DNA of 64,000 bases from Allolobophora icterica (taxonomy: Eukaryota; Annelida; Clitellata; Crassiclitellata; Lumbricidae). The notes below the pieces were generated by a model. It was given only the letters and a program-made list of their open reading frames with translations. It had not been told where the DNA came from and searched no databases. The position numbers were made by a program, and so were the translations under genes. The DNA lies in the NCBI GenBank assembly GCA_963556255.1, contig OY744608.1, forward strand, positions 33,507,154-33,571,153, given 5' to 3'. Positions 36,151 to 48,690 of this stretch are shown here, one piece after another. The first letter of the stretch is position 1; every line of letters starts with the position of its first letter.

Positions 36151-36410
36151 AATATTTTTCAACTGTCACGATGTGAATAATTATATATCTGTTATCGTCT
36201 TCACATTTCTTCCATCTATCTGTATTTTAATTGCTTTGACGCCTCGATGCGTTTTTATTGGCTGCGTATCTGGCCATGCTTCTTTCCATCTCACTGTTAA
36301 TATGTCTTTGTATTTCTGCTTCCCGGTCTTTCTATGTCTTTCTATTCGTTATATCTGATCTTACGCTTGCGTTTTAAATTTATATGAATATTTTTCTGTG
36401 CCTGTATACC
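36151..36410. other. Spacer, nothing recognised
   Basis: AT-rich sequence between the LINE remnant and the TC repeat. Confidence 0.5.
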
Positions 36411-36411
36411 T

Positions 36412-36417
36412 GTCTCT

Positions 36418-36504
<87 letters not shown>

Positions 36505-36654
36505 TCTGTCTCTCTGTCTCTCTGTCTCTCTCTCTGTCTCTCTCTGTCTCTCTGTCTCTGTCTGTCTCTGTCTCTCTGTCTCTGTCTCTGTCTCTCTGTC
36601 TCTGTCTCTGCCTCTGCCTCTGTCTCTGTCTCTGTCTCTGTCTCTGTCTCTGTC

Positions 36655-36692
<38 letters not shown>
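36412..36692. repeat. (TC)n-(TCTGTC)n microsatellite
   Basis: A pure TC run (36418-36498) becomes TCTCTGTC and TCTGTC variants, ending with pure TCTG and TC. It yields LSLSLS and RERERE artefact frames. Confidence 0.95.
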
Positions 36693-36694
<2 letters not shown>

Positions 36695-37860
36695 CTGCGC
36701 TGTTTCTTCTGCTCTGTCTTTTATGATCTGTGTCTACTGATCTAAGCAGCATTGCCTGTGCTGCAGTGAAAGCTGTCCAAGTAGCCGTCAGCGTAAAAGC
36801 TTCCGCTGTAGCTTGTCATACAAGATTGCTTAATTTGCGCTATTCATAAGTTGCCAATCATTTCATGAATTCGCAATCAAGTGACGACAAAGGAAGCTGC
36901 TTGTTCATAGTAGACGTCAGGCACAGACTTAGCGCATGCCTACTCCACAGATGTACAGCGCATGCCGCAAATTGTTTTCAAATATTGAGGTCTTGGCATC
37001 AGTTAAGTCACTATATTGAAATTATTGGAATTATACAGAAACCATTACTAGAAACCATTTCGAAATAAGATAGCTAAAGATCACGTGCAAATTTCTTTGA
37101 GTCAGGTCAAGGTAAAAAACTGTGGTTCAAATAGTAATTATAATGTCGTTACTAAGATACTAATTAGATCCATTTGAACTTCACTGTCGTCACTAGAATC
37201 TGAACTATGCAGGTGATTACTGCTTCCGTAGAGCTTGCCGTTGTTCTCTTAAAGTCTACATCAGATGAATTTCTATAAGTGCTTGTAAACTATGAATACA
37301 AGCGTCTTTGTATCCATTCCACAAGCGCCCCATCGACCAGTATTTCATAATGCACATTTCTCTCGTCTAATAAAATGAAGGATCACTGCGAATGACAACT
37401 TCAGAACAAAGACGTCATTTAAATGTACCACGCAAACTTAAAAACAATGAGTTTCGTCTCAAAACGATCTTAAAAATCTAAGAACGCATGCAACGGCTTC
37501 GGAGATTCACCGACGACGCAAGTCATCGACAAGCAGTGAATCCGTTCGGGATCTTTCGCAGCACGCGAGATTTGTCAGTCGCGCTTACGTTCGAAACGAC
37601 TCTTCGATCCATCGCTGTCTCGAGGTCCTGACCTGTCTCTTATCGTCGACAAATGGCAAATCCATGCAGCTGAGTTGGAAGAGAGTTCTACGGCAAATGC
37701 ACCGATTTATGGCTAAATGTCGCGGAGGCATTTTGCTAGAGCGTTTGGTGTTTACGACTCAGCGTCGTAAAACGTCAAAGTACATCGAGAATTACTAAGT
37801 CGCCAACTTTCAGTAAATGTAATTTAACTACGTCTAGAACATAGCAGAAAAGAATCAAGA

Positions 37861-37911
<51 letters not shown>

Positions 37912-38289
37912 CAAGTGTCTAGACTCTAGAACATTACAATTAACATTGGTCACGTGTTGTTATTGACATGCTCTGCAGTTTTCTTCATGTACATCAACTT
38001 TATGTAGGCCTATGTGGGCATGAATAGTTGACCTTGTGTAGAACGCATTTTAAGATCCTCTCAATTGCGCTGAGAACATAGTTATCGAGGAGTTCTAAGA
38101 AGATGCGAGGCGTCTTAGCATACAAAGAGAATGCAACTTTGGCCAAGTTGAAAAGAATATCACTCATGTTCACTGTTGCAAAGGAAGGGACGCAGGACAG
38201 TGCGCGGTTTTATCGTTCTGTTATAGGGGGTCTATATATAAGCAAGGGACCTGAAGATTAAGTTTCTTATTCCCGGACAACTAGTTCCG
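36693..38289. other. Intergenic with a (TA)n run
   Basis: TA dinucleotides lie at 37862-37907, and TAGGCCTA near 38006. No gene was recognised. Confidence 0.45.
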
Positions 38290-38880
38290 GTGATCAGCCT
38301 TGCACGAAGGGTAACCCTGTCGATAAGTACTCCAGGTCACGGACAATGCGTTGGGAAGACCAGTCTGGAAATGACTAGACCATGCCTTCGTGGTTTGATT
38401 TATCAACCGCACATGTCGAGTACCGGTACCACCAAGCCACAGATATTGCGTTTGGGTGGGTTGAGCCGTAGCCGATTAGATTACATCCACGCCTGCTGTA
38501 CCTCCGTCAAAGTGGTGAGCTTTGACACAAATCATCTTCTGATATTGACCACGATGAACACATTGAACAGGGGCGATGCGTTCAGAAATATAAAGCTGGA
38601 GATGATAAGGTTGTGGTCGGAGATAGACGCAGATTCTATTGTAATGTGACCGGGGCGCAGTCATCGTGGCGCGAATGCACGTGAGATCTTTAACGTCATG
38701 ACAGAAGCCGAAACATCAGCTGCGTCAAGTCAGGTGGGTAGCCCAAGAACAGTTCGGATCATCCGTATGAATATTTAAATCACCCGTTACAACCATATAA
38801 GAGTTGAAAGTGGCCAGAGGTTCCAGTAGGAGAGTAAACTCTTGGATGAAGGACTAAGATGACGGCTGTGATCCCCAGTC
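38290..38880 (-). mobile_element. LINE endonuclease remnant
   Basis: On the minus strand, 38856-38728 encodes EFTLLLEPLATFNSYMVVTG followed by DLNIHTDDPNCSWATHLT, the GDxNIHxDDP segment of apurinic-type LINE endonucleases. After stops and frameshifts, 38644-38582 gives SASISDHNLIISS, matching the catalytic SDH motif near the end of that domain. The + strand 119-codon frame at 38290-38649 is its shadow. Inactive and fragmentary. Confidence 0.6.
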
Positions 38881-40375
38881 GGTAGATAGCCGCAGTCATG
38901 AGGAGTGGTGTCGAAAATGAGCTAAGCAGAACTCGAATGTGCTAAAAGCACTACTAGCTAAATTCCTCTAGCCCGTAAACTCCCGATGGACGATGGCTAT
39001 AGCCATTCGTCTGCTTCAGGTTTAGTAGCAACTCTTGAGTCACTGAGTGACACATCAACGATATGGAACCCACCACGAGTTGTCCAAACCTAAGTCGAAC
39101 TTTCGAAAAGAGAAAGATTCTTTATAAATTTTGAGCATCTGTGCGTGATAAGTAAAGTTTATTAAAAATATATATAAATAAATCCTAAATTTGTCCGAAA
39201 AGTAACAGAATTTTGCGTTAAAAAAAATTAATACAGCCTCATTAAATTCCTGTCAAAAGATGCATCGTATGATAACGCATTAAATAGGCTACATCAGAGG
39301 AGAGTAGCACACATTTGTATTTCTAACTTCCAAAGGAAACTAAGTATAAAAGTATGTAGGTAAGACAATGTTCGACAATGTCACCAACTTCAACGAACAC
39401 TCTTGTATGCAACTACTCTATTGGAAAGCAATCGATGTAGTAGACCATATCGAAAGTTTAGCCATTAGCATAGGTCAATTTTCCGTGAAAATGCGTCAGA
39501 ATTGCCAGGGTATAAAGTTCTGTTTAAAATAGCGTGATAACAAAGCAATGTAAACATTGTGCGCTTTTCTATAAGCATAGAGTTTTGCACCAGAGAACGT
39601 ATTATGCCTCTGAATAGAGACCTTGAAGGGGAGCTATATAAATTTCGAATGATTGATTGATGTAGATGATAGATTGACCTTGCCAATAACCTTTGCGATG
39701 CAATAGCTGCTAGTTTTGAAAGATCACAATGATAAGAAAAGTGTAAAAAAAAACTTTAAGAAGCGAATTTAATGAAGTCAGGCTATGGAGGCGAGGAGAT
39801 GAAATGACGTTTCGTAAAAGATTGATCGAGTCAATCATGTTGAGCAAAATTGGCCAAACTGCCGAGGAAAGGCCAGATACGAGTATACGAGAGGAAAGAC
39901 TCAAAAAGAAAGAGCAGCAGACACAGTGAGCGCTCTATAGATTGAAAATACGATAAATTGGACATGAAGCGTTGAGGAAGCAGAAAGAGAGGCAGATAGC
40001 TTTGAACAGTTAAAAGCTACAGGTGTAATAATATTATAGCCTCCACGTGTTGTAATGGCTCATCGAGCTATCTCAGTGTGTAGGCATCATAGCATGTCAT
40101 CATCATCATCATCATCACTTCCTGACGCAACCCGCCATTTGGCGGCGATGGGTACGAATAATGCACTTTGATTTAATGTATATCTCTTGCATTTCTCAGC
40201 GCGTCACAAAAGCCACGTTGGTCAGGGACACCATTCTAAACACCGACGGTAGATCAACTCAAGTCCGCAATGGCCAGGTTGTTTGGTCCGCTGCAGTGCC
40301 ATGTCAGTAATTCGGGGGAGGCCGAGCCGAGGAGACCGTAGCACCTACGGTGGAAATTGCTGGTGATGGTCATGG
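38881..40375. other. Intergenic; one LINE-like tail
   Basis: GGAGCTATATAAATTTCGAATGATTGATTG at 39632-39661 resembles a LINE/SINE 3' tail. ATC triplets lie at 40098-40117. No gene was recognised. Confidence 0.4.
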
Positions 40376-41064
40376 GCGTCTGCAGAAATTTTCCTAGGGG
40401 GCTAAATTTTTCTAGGGAAAATGACGTTTTTGCATAGCTCTGAATAGCTATTCATGAACACAGACATGGGCGGCGATCATGGGGGAGCGAGGGGGACAAG
40501 TCCCCCACCTTTAAGAGTGGGGGCACACCATACATTTGTCCCCCCACTTTTGGAAGAAACACCAAAAAAGGCCATGAAATGTAATTGCGCGTGAGGGTTT
40601 TCGCTGCCTTTTTGAACAGATGAGGTAAAAACTCAAGTTTTGAGCAGAAGTGTCCCCCGAAAATTGTCAGAAAGTACGAAGAAATTGGTAAAAAAAAAGG
40701 ATTTTTCGGAGACGAATTTAAAAAAAGGCATAGGTTAGAATTTCTAAAAAAAAGGTGATACATTTTTGAAAGTGGTAAGGGAATCACAGTGTGGCGGGAG
40801 ACTCTTAAAAAAAGTTGTAAAAGAGGCGAACGACTAAAAAAGGTCATCAACTTTTTCAGGAGATGATTTGGAAATTTGTGTGAGATGAATTTGTAGCAAA
40901 CATTATTTTCCGCAGAAGAATAAAATTTTCTTCGGTGACCATGGCCGACTTTGTCTGACCATGGCCGACTTTGTCCCCCCCACCTCTCAGACAAGATCGC
41001 CGCCACCGAACACAGAAAACGAGACAAATTTCAAAATCCGGGGGCAAAGCCCCCTTGCCCCCTC
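40376..41064. repeat. Dispersed repeat related to the element at 1114-1487
   Basis: The block GACTAAAAAAGGTCATCAAC followed by TTTTTCAGGAGATGA (40829-40864) matches 1337-1372. Both have C/G-run borders (GTCCCCCACC and CCCCCACTTT). The right side has the hairpin GGGGGCAAAGCCCCCTTGCC near 41041, and the direct repeat GACCATGGCCGACTTTGTC occurs twice at 40937-40975. A 191-codon minus frame covers most of it but has no recognisable domain and is judged repeat-derived. Confidence 0.5.
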
Positions 41065-41067
41065 CGG

Positions 41068-41460
41068 ATCCCCATGGTGGTGGTGGTGGTGGTGAGGTGG
41101 TGCAGAAGTAGAATCAGAATAGGATAGCTTGAAGAGTTCGGTTTTCAATCGTGAGTGAAAGGCTGCAGAAAGAGGGAAAGCGCGGAGGATAGGTGCGATT
41201 GAAAGACGAGGAAGAAGGAGGAGAGAACTGGCGGATCCAGATCTCATGGGAGTTCATTCCAAAGAGCTGATGCAGCGTAGATTAAGGAGCGGTTGCAGAA
41301 TTTCGGAGAGAAGACTGGTGGCCGAGATAAAGAAAGGTGCGATGGGGAACGAGTAGATATGGGTGGTTGAAAAGTGAATAGCAGGCGAATTGAGATGTTT
41401 GAAGGGCGTTGTAATGAATGCGCTGAGCATCCAAATTGTCTAGAATACAATAGGATCTAT
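41068..41460 (-). mobile_element. LINE C-terminal remnant
   Basis: On the minus strand, 41300-41245 encodes CNRSLIYAASALWNELP and, in another frame, 41166-41130 encodes AAFHSRLKTELFKLSY. These are the paired closing motifs of LINE ORF2 proteins (xxxAAxxLWNxLP, then FKxxLKTxLF). A GGT triplet run (41074-41094) lies at its 3' side. Confidence 0.6.
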
Positions 41461-42280
41461 GCCAAAAGCAGTAATTCTAATAATTTCCCTTATAGCGTCG
41501 ATCATTGCTCTTTACTGGTCTACAAGTGACCACTTGTTAAACCCCAAAAATCTGGACTATTCTCTACATGTCGTAGTCCTAAGCGCAAACTCCAAATATC
41601 TTAATCGAACTAAAAAGCTAAGTCTTGGAAACATTTGATTTATGGGCATTCAATCAGGAAAACCGGATACATGTTGGGTGAGATGTTGTTCCGAGTAAGA
41701 ATTATGAGTTGACAAAGGTTGATAGGAGAGCACTGCCACTCGAAACACGATCTCAGTGGATGGTGTCTGGAGTTAGAGCAATGAGTTAGAAAAGAGGAAG
41801 AGTCAGAAACAGAATTGTTTTCAAAGCAAGGTTCTTGGCGAAATGGCAAGACTGTGTGCTTTAGTTTAATTGTTCAATAGAGTTAGAGGGGTTTGAGCCG
41901 ATCATCAAATTCTAAGGAGGAAATGTCAGAAGGGCGACGTATGGCAAGGGCAAAAGGTTGGTTGGGGTGAGTTTGATTCCGGAGAAATGGTGAAGATATA
42001 ATTATTATGGCTGGGCATTTTGGAGTGAGTTGTAAGCAAAGCTTGCAGATTTCATATGCTATTCGTTACGATTATCATCTGATCATCTGATGCATTTTCT
42101 GCTCGTTTTTTTGTTTTTGTTTTGTTTTGTTTGTTTGCATTTTCTTGTATTTTCAACTAGTCCATTACTTTTCATTCATACTATACCTCAAGGACATTAT
42201 TTTCAGGACATGGTTTTGTCCCCATCATTTTCTTTTTCTTTTTTGGTGCCATCTTATTACTATGTTACAAATAGGCAGCC
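41461..42280. other. Intergenic, nothing recognised
   Basis: T-rich sequence around 42100-42250. No gene was recognised. Confidence 0.45.
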
Positions 42281-42440
42281 CTAATTAAGCGGGACTTATG
42301 TCCCTTTTGGGCTTTCCCTATTGTATCCAGAATGTTTTTACATCCCCATTGGTACCTACTGTACTTTTGTATTAAATTCGGATCAATAAAGTTGAATTGA
42401 ATTGAATTGAAAAATTGAATTGAATTGAATTTAATTTAAT
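42281..42440 (+). mobile_element. LINE-type 3' tail with (TTGAA)n
   Basis: AAGCGGGACTTATGTCCCTTTTGGGCTTTCCC is followed by GGATCAATAAAGTTGAATTG and a (TTGAA)n run. The layout of short hairpin, AATAAA-like sequence and pentamer tail is that of a non-LTR retrotransposon end, and the hairpin region resembles 20554-20585. Confidence 0.5.
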
Positions 42441-43223
42441 TATTTGATTGATTCTGAGAGATTTACAGAACTGATGTCGTGATAAGTGGCCTTCATTTTA
42501 TGGTCGTAATTTCACTGAATGCCGCTTTGTTCAATTTAACATTTATATCTTTGCTATTAAGCGTTTCACGCTGTTTTGGTTAAAGCAGAATAAAGCAACA
42601 CAGTCTGAAACGACATTGGTTTTCTTGCGCTATGAACTGGAGGTTGAATGTGCCAATCGCAAGCGACCGGTCCCTCACTCCAAAAACATCGGGGTCAGGC
42701 GTCATTGGTGTATATTCATTATATCAGTTTTCACTCATTCTTTAAGCTCTATAAGTCCGTTTTACTTTCTACGACAACGAGACGCATGCATTTCTCAAAG
42801 ATTTATATTAGAAATTTTATCAACTTCTAAAGTCTAAATCTTTACAATTCTTCCTTAATTATCTTTAATTTGTATGAATGATAACGACGTTCGTTTGTTG
42901 TAATGTAACCGAATGACGGCAGAATATTTACAACCTCTGTCCTTTATCAGAGTTTGAGTACAAGGAATCCGATGGTCCAATTGATGGCCACCGGAAGAGA
43001 AGCGAAGCAACACGTCATCGATCAGATCCTATTTCCGTTGTTCTGGAGGCGTATTCACATGGAAAATCGGTTTCCAAGTCGTTCACTGTCCTCCGTCTCT
43101 TCAACGCGTTGACTTTTGTCGCCCACGCTTAGTTTGCATTTCTTTCATTTATCGCACGTTTGAATCGCGCTATATAAGTGCGTCGCAGGAAGTCATTTAA
43201 ATGTACGTATGCAGATAAATTGA

Positions 43224-43224
<1 letters not shown>
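42441..43224. other. Intergenic, nothing recognised
   Basis: No coding or repeat feature was identified. Confidence 0.5.
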
Positions 43225-44333
<1,109 letters not shown>

Positions 44334-44339
44334 ATATAT

Positions 44340-44488
<149 letters not shown>

Positions 44489-45392
44489 AAGTTAGGACTG
44501 TTAGGTATATGTAGACATCTGAGAGATCTTTGACCTACTGTCAGCGTATTTGCAAAATTATTTTATGTCTTTGGTTCAAAAACATCCGCTAAAAGCAGCG
44601 TCCATTAAATTACATGGGCTGTAGCATATTATTGTTTTTACTGGTAAGTTGTCTCAAAATATTATGTTCCCTCCGGCTTGTATGTTGCTGTTAGACCCGA
44701 TAAAGTTAAAGATTGATGAACCGTAGGTCAGCGCGAGATTCAAACATTTGTACAGTTGAAAACATCTTAGAAGCTCTGCAGGACTTTGAAATTTCCTCAC
44801 GAATCGTCTCCAATTTGCGTCAATTCAGTGTCGAGTATATACTTCCGCTAAATTGAGATCGGTTGGCTGCCTAATCTAAAAGTCTTTCACCGACGCAATT
44901 TGACCCTCCAAGCGCAATTAGTTTCCCTCCAAGAAGTCCCTAAGTGTCAGCCTCGAATGTTATTTTGATAGGTTCTGAAGTCGGTGGATGATGCCGATCA
45001 CTCTGATCCAAATTGGGACATACATACACATCTAAATGCATATCCTATGATCGGCGGGTGTTTTCCGATCGCATAATTGCGGGCGTAGTTTAGACTGACA
45101 CGCGTAATGTAGATTCGAGACTGCGGGGAGGCAGTCTGGTCCGACGAATACACTTTAAGGCTGAACTGGATATCATCCGGTGAAAGAAATCACGGTCGAG
45201 GACATCGTGAAAACAGCGGAATCATTCCCTGTGTGCTTTCTACATTGGCAGCAGCTGTCTGCCTAAAAGACTGATTACTCAGCTGTCATCGCATGGTGTC
45301 AAGATAATGCACAGCCTTGCGGTTGTTTCATGGGCTTCGTGCGGTTTTTCTGATTGATTGGGTGCAACACGACGCCTTTGGTTGGTTTATTC
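44489..45392. other. Intergenic, nothing recognised
   Basis: No coding or repeat feature was identified. Confidence 0.5.
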
Positions 45393-46082
45393 GAAGAAGA
45401 AGAAGAAGAAGAAGAAGAAGAAGAAGAAGAAGAAGAAGAAGGAGGAGGAGGAGGAGGAGGAGGAGGAAGAAAGAAAGATGATGAATAATAAGATGATGAT
45501 GATAAAGAAGAAAGAAGAAGCAGAGGAAGAAGAAAGAAGAAGAAGGAAAGAAAGAAAAATGATGAGGAATAAGAATAATTAAACCATGTGTTTAATTAAG
45601 ATCTTTATTGTACAACTGTCATGTTTCAATGTCGTCTTACTGCGTCTGTCAGTTTGAAATAATAAAGAATATTGCTATTATTATAAAAAGGTGGCAATGA
45701 TGAAGAAAAAAGAAGTAGAGTAAGAAGAAGAAGAAAGAAAGAAAGATGATGAAGAATAAGATGACAGTGATGAAGAAAGAAGAAATAGAGGAAGAAGAAT
45801 AAAGAAGAAGAAGAAGGAGAAGAAGAAGAAGAAGAAGAAGAAGAAGAAGAAGAAGAAGAAGGAGGAGGAGGAGGAGGAGGAGGAGTAGGAAAAAAGATGA
45901 TGAAGAATAAAATGATGATGACGAAGAAGAAATAAGAAGTAGAGGAAGAAGAAAAAGAAAAATAAAGAAAGATGATGAAGAATAGGATGATGATGAAGAA
46001 TAAAGAAGAAACAGAGGAAGAAGAAGGAAAAGAAAGAAGAAGAGGAGGAAGAAAGGAAAAGAAAGAAAGAAGACAAGAAAGC
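45393..46082. repeat. Long polypurine (GAA/GGA/GAT)n tract
   Basis: Two GAA-to-GGA runs (45393-45470 and about 45808-45882) share the same order and are joined by GAAAGATGATGAAGAATAAG-type units in between and after, suggesting duplication of a compound unit. The + strand is almost entirely purine, apart from a unique island at about 45580-45700. It yields Lys/Glu-rich and Ser/Phe/Leu-rich artefact frames. Confidence 0.93.
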
Positions 46083-46553
46083 AAGAAGCAACAGAAGACC
46101 CACTATTGGAGGCAGTCTCTGTTTTCAAACTGAAAGCCTTGCAGCGCTTATGAAAGCCTGCCTACCTTTATAATGCTTGTGTTGACTAAGATAATTAGGC
46201 TGCTTCGTAGTTCCATAGATACAAAAAGAAAATACTGAAAATTATTGCTTTAGTGTGTTATTTTTTTATAGATATTTAATACAACGCTTTCAAGTGCCTA
46301 GAAGAAAGCGTTTCCTACGATAGACTAATTGTTTTAAAACTTCAAAAAGAACAAAAACGTCATCGTTGCATGTAATGTGTCTGACTTTGTTTCTCAAGTT
46401 TTGCTATCCCAGCCAACATGAACATTGCGATAACGTTGAACCAGCGTTGTCCAACATTGTATGTAATGTGTTTGTGTTGGCTTGGATCTTCTGAGCGTAT
46501 GCAAATCCTGATTCCTTTAGGCTAATTAATCACATTGACTTTGATTTTCACAG
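46083..46553. other. Upstream region of the neuropeptide gene
   Basis: Contains CCAGCCAACATGAACATTGC with AACGTTGAACCAGCGTTG (46410-46456), an imperfect inverted/tandem AACGTTG block. It ends in the acceptor TTGATTTTCACAG at 46541-46553, so at least one 5' non-coding exon is expected further upstream; I could not locate it. Confidence 0.5.
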
Positions 46554-48064
46554 ACCGCGTGTATAGAATGGGACAGCACGGGATCAGTCGGATGCGAATG
46601 TTTGTGATCGTCCTGTGGAGTGGCATTCTATGTCTGGATTCTCTAGCCTCATCCGTTGACGCCGTCCATCCTTCATCGATTAAGAGCCAGCCACAGCTAG
46701 TCGATCGCATCAACCAGAAGACCCTGTCCTCATCCGACGACCACGTCTCGCTCCAACCGCAGTACCCGGATGATACAGAAACCGATAAATCCCAGGCAAT
46801 CGACGATGACACCAGGACTTTTCTGGAGACCGATAGCGACGACCGAGGCCGAGAAAACGACAACAGTTGGACGGGATACACGCTTGTCTTACCCGACTTC
46901 GATACCAACAGACTGGAAGAAGGTGTTGAAACGCAGTCTACCGGCGGAGGGGATTCGGCGACGGGAAAGTTGGACGTTGACGTGGAGAAGCGTGTTTGGA
47001 AGGGATCGGGGAAACCGGGTAAGAAGGAAGGTGGAAAAAGAAAGTGGTCGTCGACTAATCTGGCAATGTGGGGCAAGCGCAAGTGGGGCGCAAGCAACAT
47101 GGCAATGTGGGGCAAGCGAGACCTAAGTGGGAAAGAATTGGATGAGGACAAACGGAAATGGAATGGAAATAGCATGGCAATGTGGGGCAAGCGAGACCTA
47201 AGTGGGAAAGAATTGGATGAGGACAAACGGAAATGGAATGGAAACAGCATGGCAATGTGGGGCAAGCGAGACCTAAGTGCGCAGGAATTGGAAGAGGAAA
47301 AACGGAAATGGAATGGAAATAGCATGGCAATGTGGGGCAAGCGAGACCTGAGTGCGCAGGAATTGGAAGAGGAAAAGCGGAAATGGAATGGAAATAGCAT
47401 GGCTTTGTGGGGCAAGCGAGACCTAAGTGCGCAGGAATTGGAAGAGGAAAAACGGAAATGGAATGGAAATAGCATGGCAATGTGGGGCAAGCGAGACCTA
47501 AGTGCGCAGGAATTGGAAGAGGAAAAGCGGAAATGGAATGGAAATAGCATGGCAATGTGGGGCAAGCGAGACCTAAGTGCGCAGGAATTGGAAGAGGAAA
47601 AGCGGAAATGGAATGGAAATAGCATGGCAATGTGGGGCAAGCGAGACCTAAGTGCGCAAGAAGTGGATGAGGAAAAGCGAAAATGGAATGGAAACAGCAT
47701 GGGAATGTGGGGCAAGCGAGACCTAAGTGGGAAAGAATTGGACGAGGAAAAGAGGAAATGGAATGGAAACAGCATGGCAATGTGGGGCAAGCGAGACCTA
47801 AGTGGGCAAGAATTGGATGAGGAAAAGCGAAAATGGAATGGAAACAGCATGGGAATGTGGGGCAAGCGACACCTAAGTGGGCAAGAATTGGATGAGGAAA
47901 AGCGGAAATGGAACGGAAATAGTATGGCAATGTGGGGAAAACGTGACTTGGTGCAAAGTGAATCTCCGGAACCCGAATGGCAGCGAGTGGTAAGAGGCTG
48001 GAGTGGTAGCAATCTGGCGATGTGGGGCAAAAGAGACATTGTGAAGAAAGTAGCATCCCATTAA
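46554..48064 (+). CDS. MIP: Myoinhibitory peptide (allatostatin-B type) precursor
   Basis: Secreted neuropeptide precursor. From the ATG at 46568 it is 498 residues. The upstream in-frame ATG (46535) lies before a good acceptor (TTTTCACAG, ending 46553), so the 46568 start is preferred. MRMFVIVLWSGILCLDSLAS near the N-terminus is a signal peptide. An acidic leader follows, then 14 peptides ending W-GKR (one M-to-L variant), each set up for KR cleavage and C-terminal amidation. There are 11 KWNGNS(M)(A/G)(M/L)W units, plus WSSTNLAMW and WGASNMAMW first and WSGSNLAMW last. All have seven residues between the two tryptophans, as in lophotrochozoan MIPs, which in known systems act on sex-peptide-receptor-type GPCRs. 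Acidic DLSxxELxEE spacers separate the copies. The lineage and receptor inference come from the family, not from this DNA. Confidence 0.92.
47042..48034 (+). repeat. MIP peptide array, 75-bp near-identical units
   Basis: Peptide units with K at 47156, 47231, 47306 and every 75 bp to 47906 give 11 in-register copies of 25 codons. Single-base differences are few: MAM in eight copies, MAL in one (47381 unit) and MGM in two (47681 and 47831). Spacer variants fall in blocks (DLSGKELDED, DLSAQELEEE, DLSGQELDEE), a sign of duplication and gene conversion. Divergent first (47042), second (47081) and last (47996) peptides flank the homogenised core. Confidence 0.95.
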
Positions 48065-48337
48065 TCTCTTCGTTGGGTATCGAACTATTCACGTTCCAAA
48101 CGGCTTAACAGTAGTTTACTTTATTTTGTAATAATAATTAATTACAACAGTAGCATGATAATAATTATGGTTTATTATTCTGCATAATGTCAGTAGCAGG
48201 AACTCAACGATGAAATCATAGATTAATTTACGTCTCGTTGACTCCAGTTCTGGGAAGTGCTTTCTTTGCGATTCCTGTTTGATTCAATCGATGAGGAGGT
48301 CAAGAATTCTGAGGTAACTTGAGAAAAATAGAAACAT

Positions 48338-48343
48338 AATAAA
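48338..48343 (+). promoter_or_regulatory. Candidate polyadenylation signal of the MIP gene
   Basis: AATAAA lies 274 bp after the stop codon and is the first exact match seen downstream. If used, the 54-bp minisatellite at 48375 would be just outside the transcript. Confidence 0.45.
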
Positions 48344-48374
48344 GATTATTTTGAAGACACATACACCTGCAAGA

Positions 48375-48690
48375 ACGCCATGGACAGCAACACAGACAAA
48401 GACTGTAATAAGGGAATAGACAATGTCAGTGACAGTGACAACAACACAGACCAAGACAGCAATAAGGGCATAAACAATGTCAGTGACAGTGACAGCAACA
48501 AAGAAAAAGACAGCAATAAGGGTATAGACAATGTCAGTGACAGTGACAGCAACATAGACAAAGACAGCAATAAGGGCATAGACAATGTCAGTGACAGTGA
48601 CAGCAACAAAGACAAAGACAGCAATGAGGGCATATACATCGTCAATGCCAGTGACAGCAACACAACAGAGACAGCAATAAAGACATAGGC
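48375..48690. repeat. 54-bp minisatellite encoding Ser-Asp repeats
   Basis: About five units of ~54 bp (GACAGCAATAAGGGCATAGA then CAATGTCAGTGACAGTGAC). The + frame (48380-48688) reads as DSNKGIDNVSDSDSNKDK repeats from an ATG. The minus frames are open too (VTVTDIVYALIAVFVCVA-like). No signal peptide, splice context or known family supports translation, so it is called a repeat. A secreted or nuclear low-complexity protein cannot be excluded. Confidence 0.7.

Noticed and set aside
38290..38649. 119-codon + strand gene
   Set aside because: It is the antisense of a LINE endonuclease remnant.
40452..41027. 191-codon minus-strand frame
   Set aside because: It lies in a dispersed repeat related to 1114-1487 and 40376-41064, with no recognisable domain.
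46535..46567. Earlier ATG of the MIP frame
   Set aside because: It lies before a good acceptor (46553) and adds a charged stretch ahead of the signal peptide.
47156..47980. CRISPR-like array (regular 75-bp repeats)
   Set aside because: There are no unique spacers; the whole unit is repeated and encodes KR-bounded peptides in a eukaryotic gene.
46522..48092. Open minus-strand frames of 505 and 345 codons across the MIP array
   Set aside because: They are shadows of the 75-bp tandem repeat; a repeat whose unit is a multiple of three keeps frames open. No signal or domain is present, and the + strand frame explains the sequence fully.
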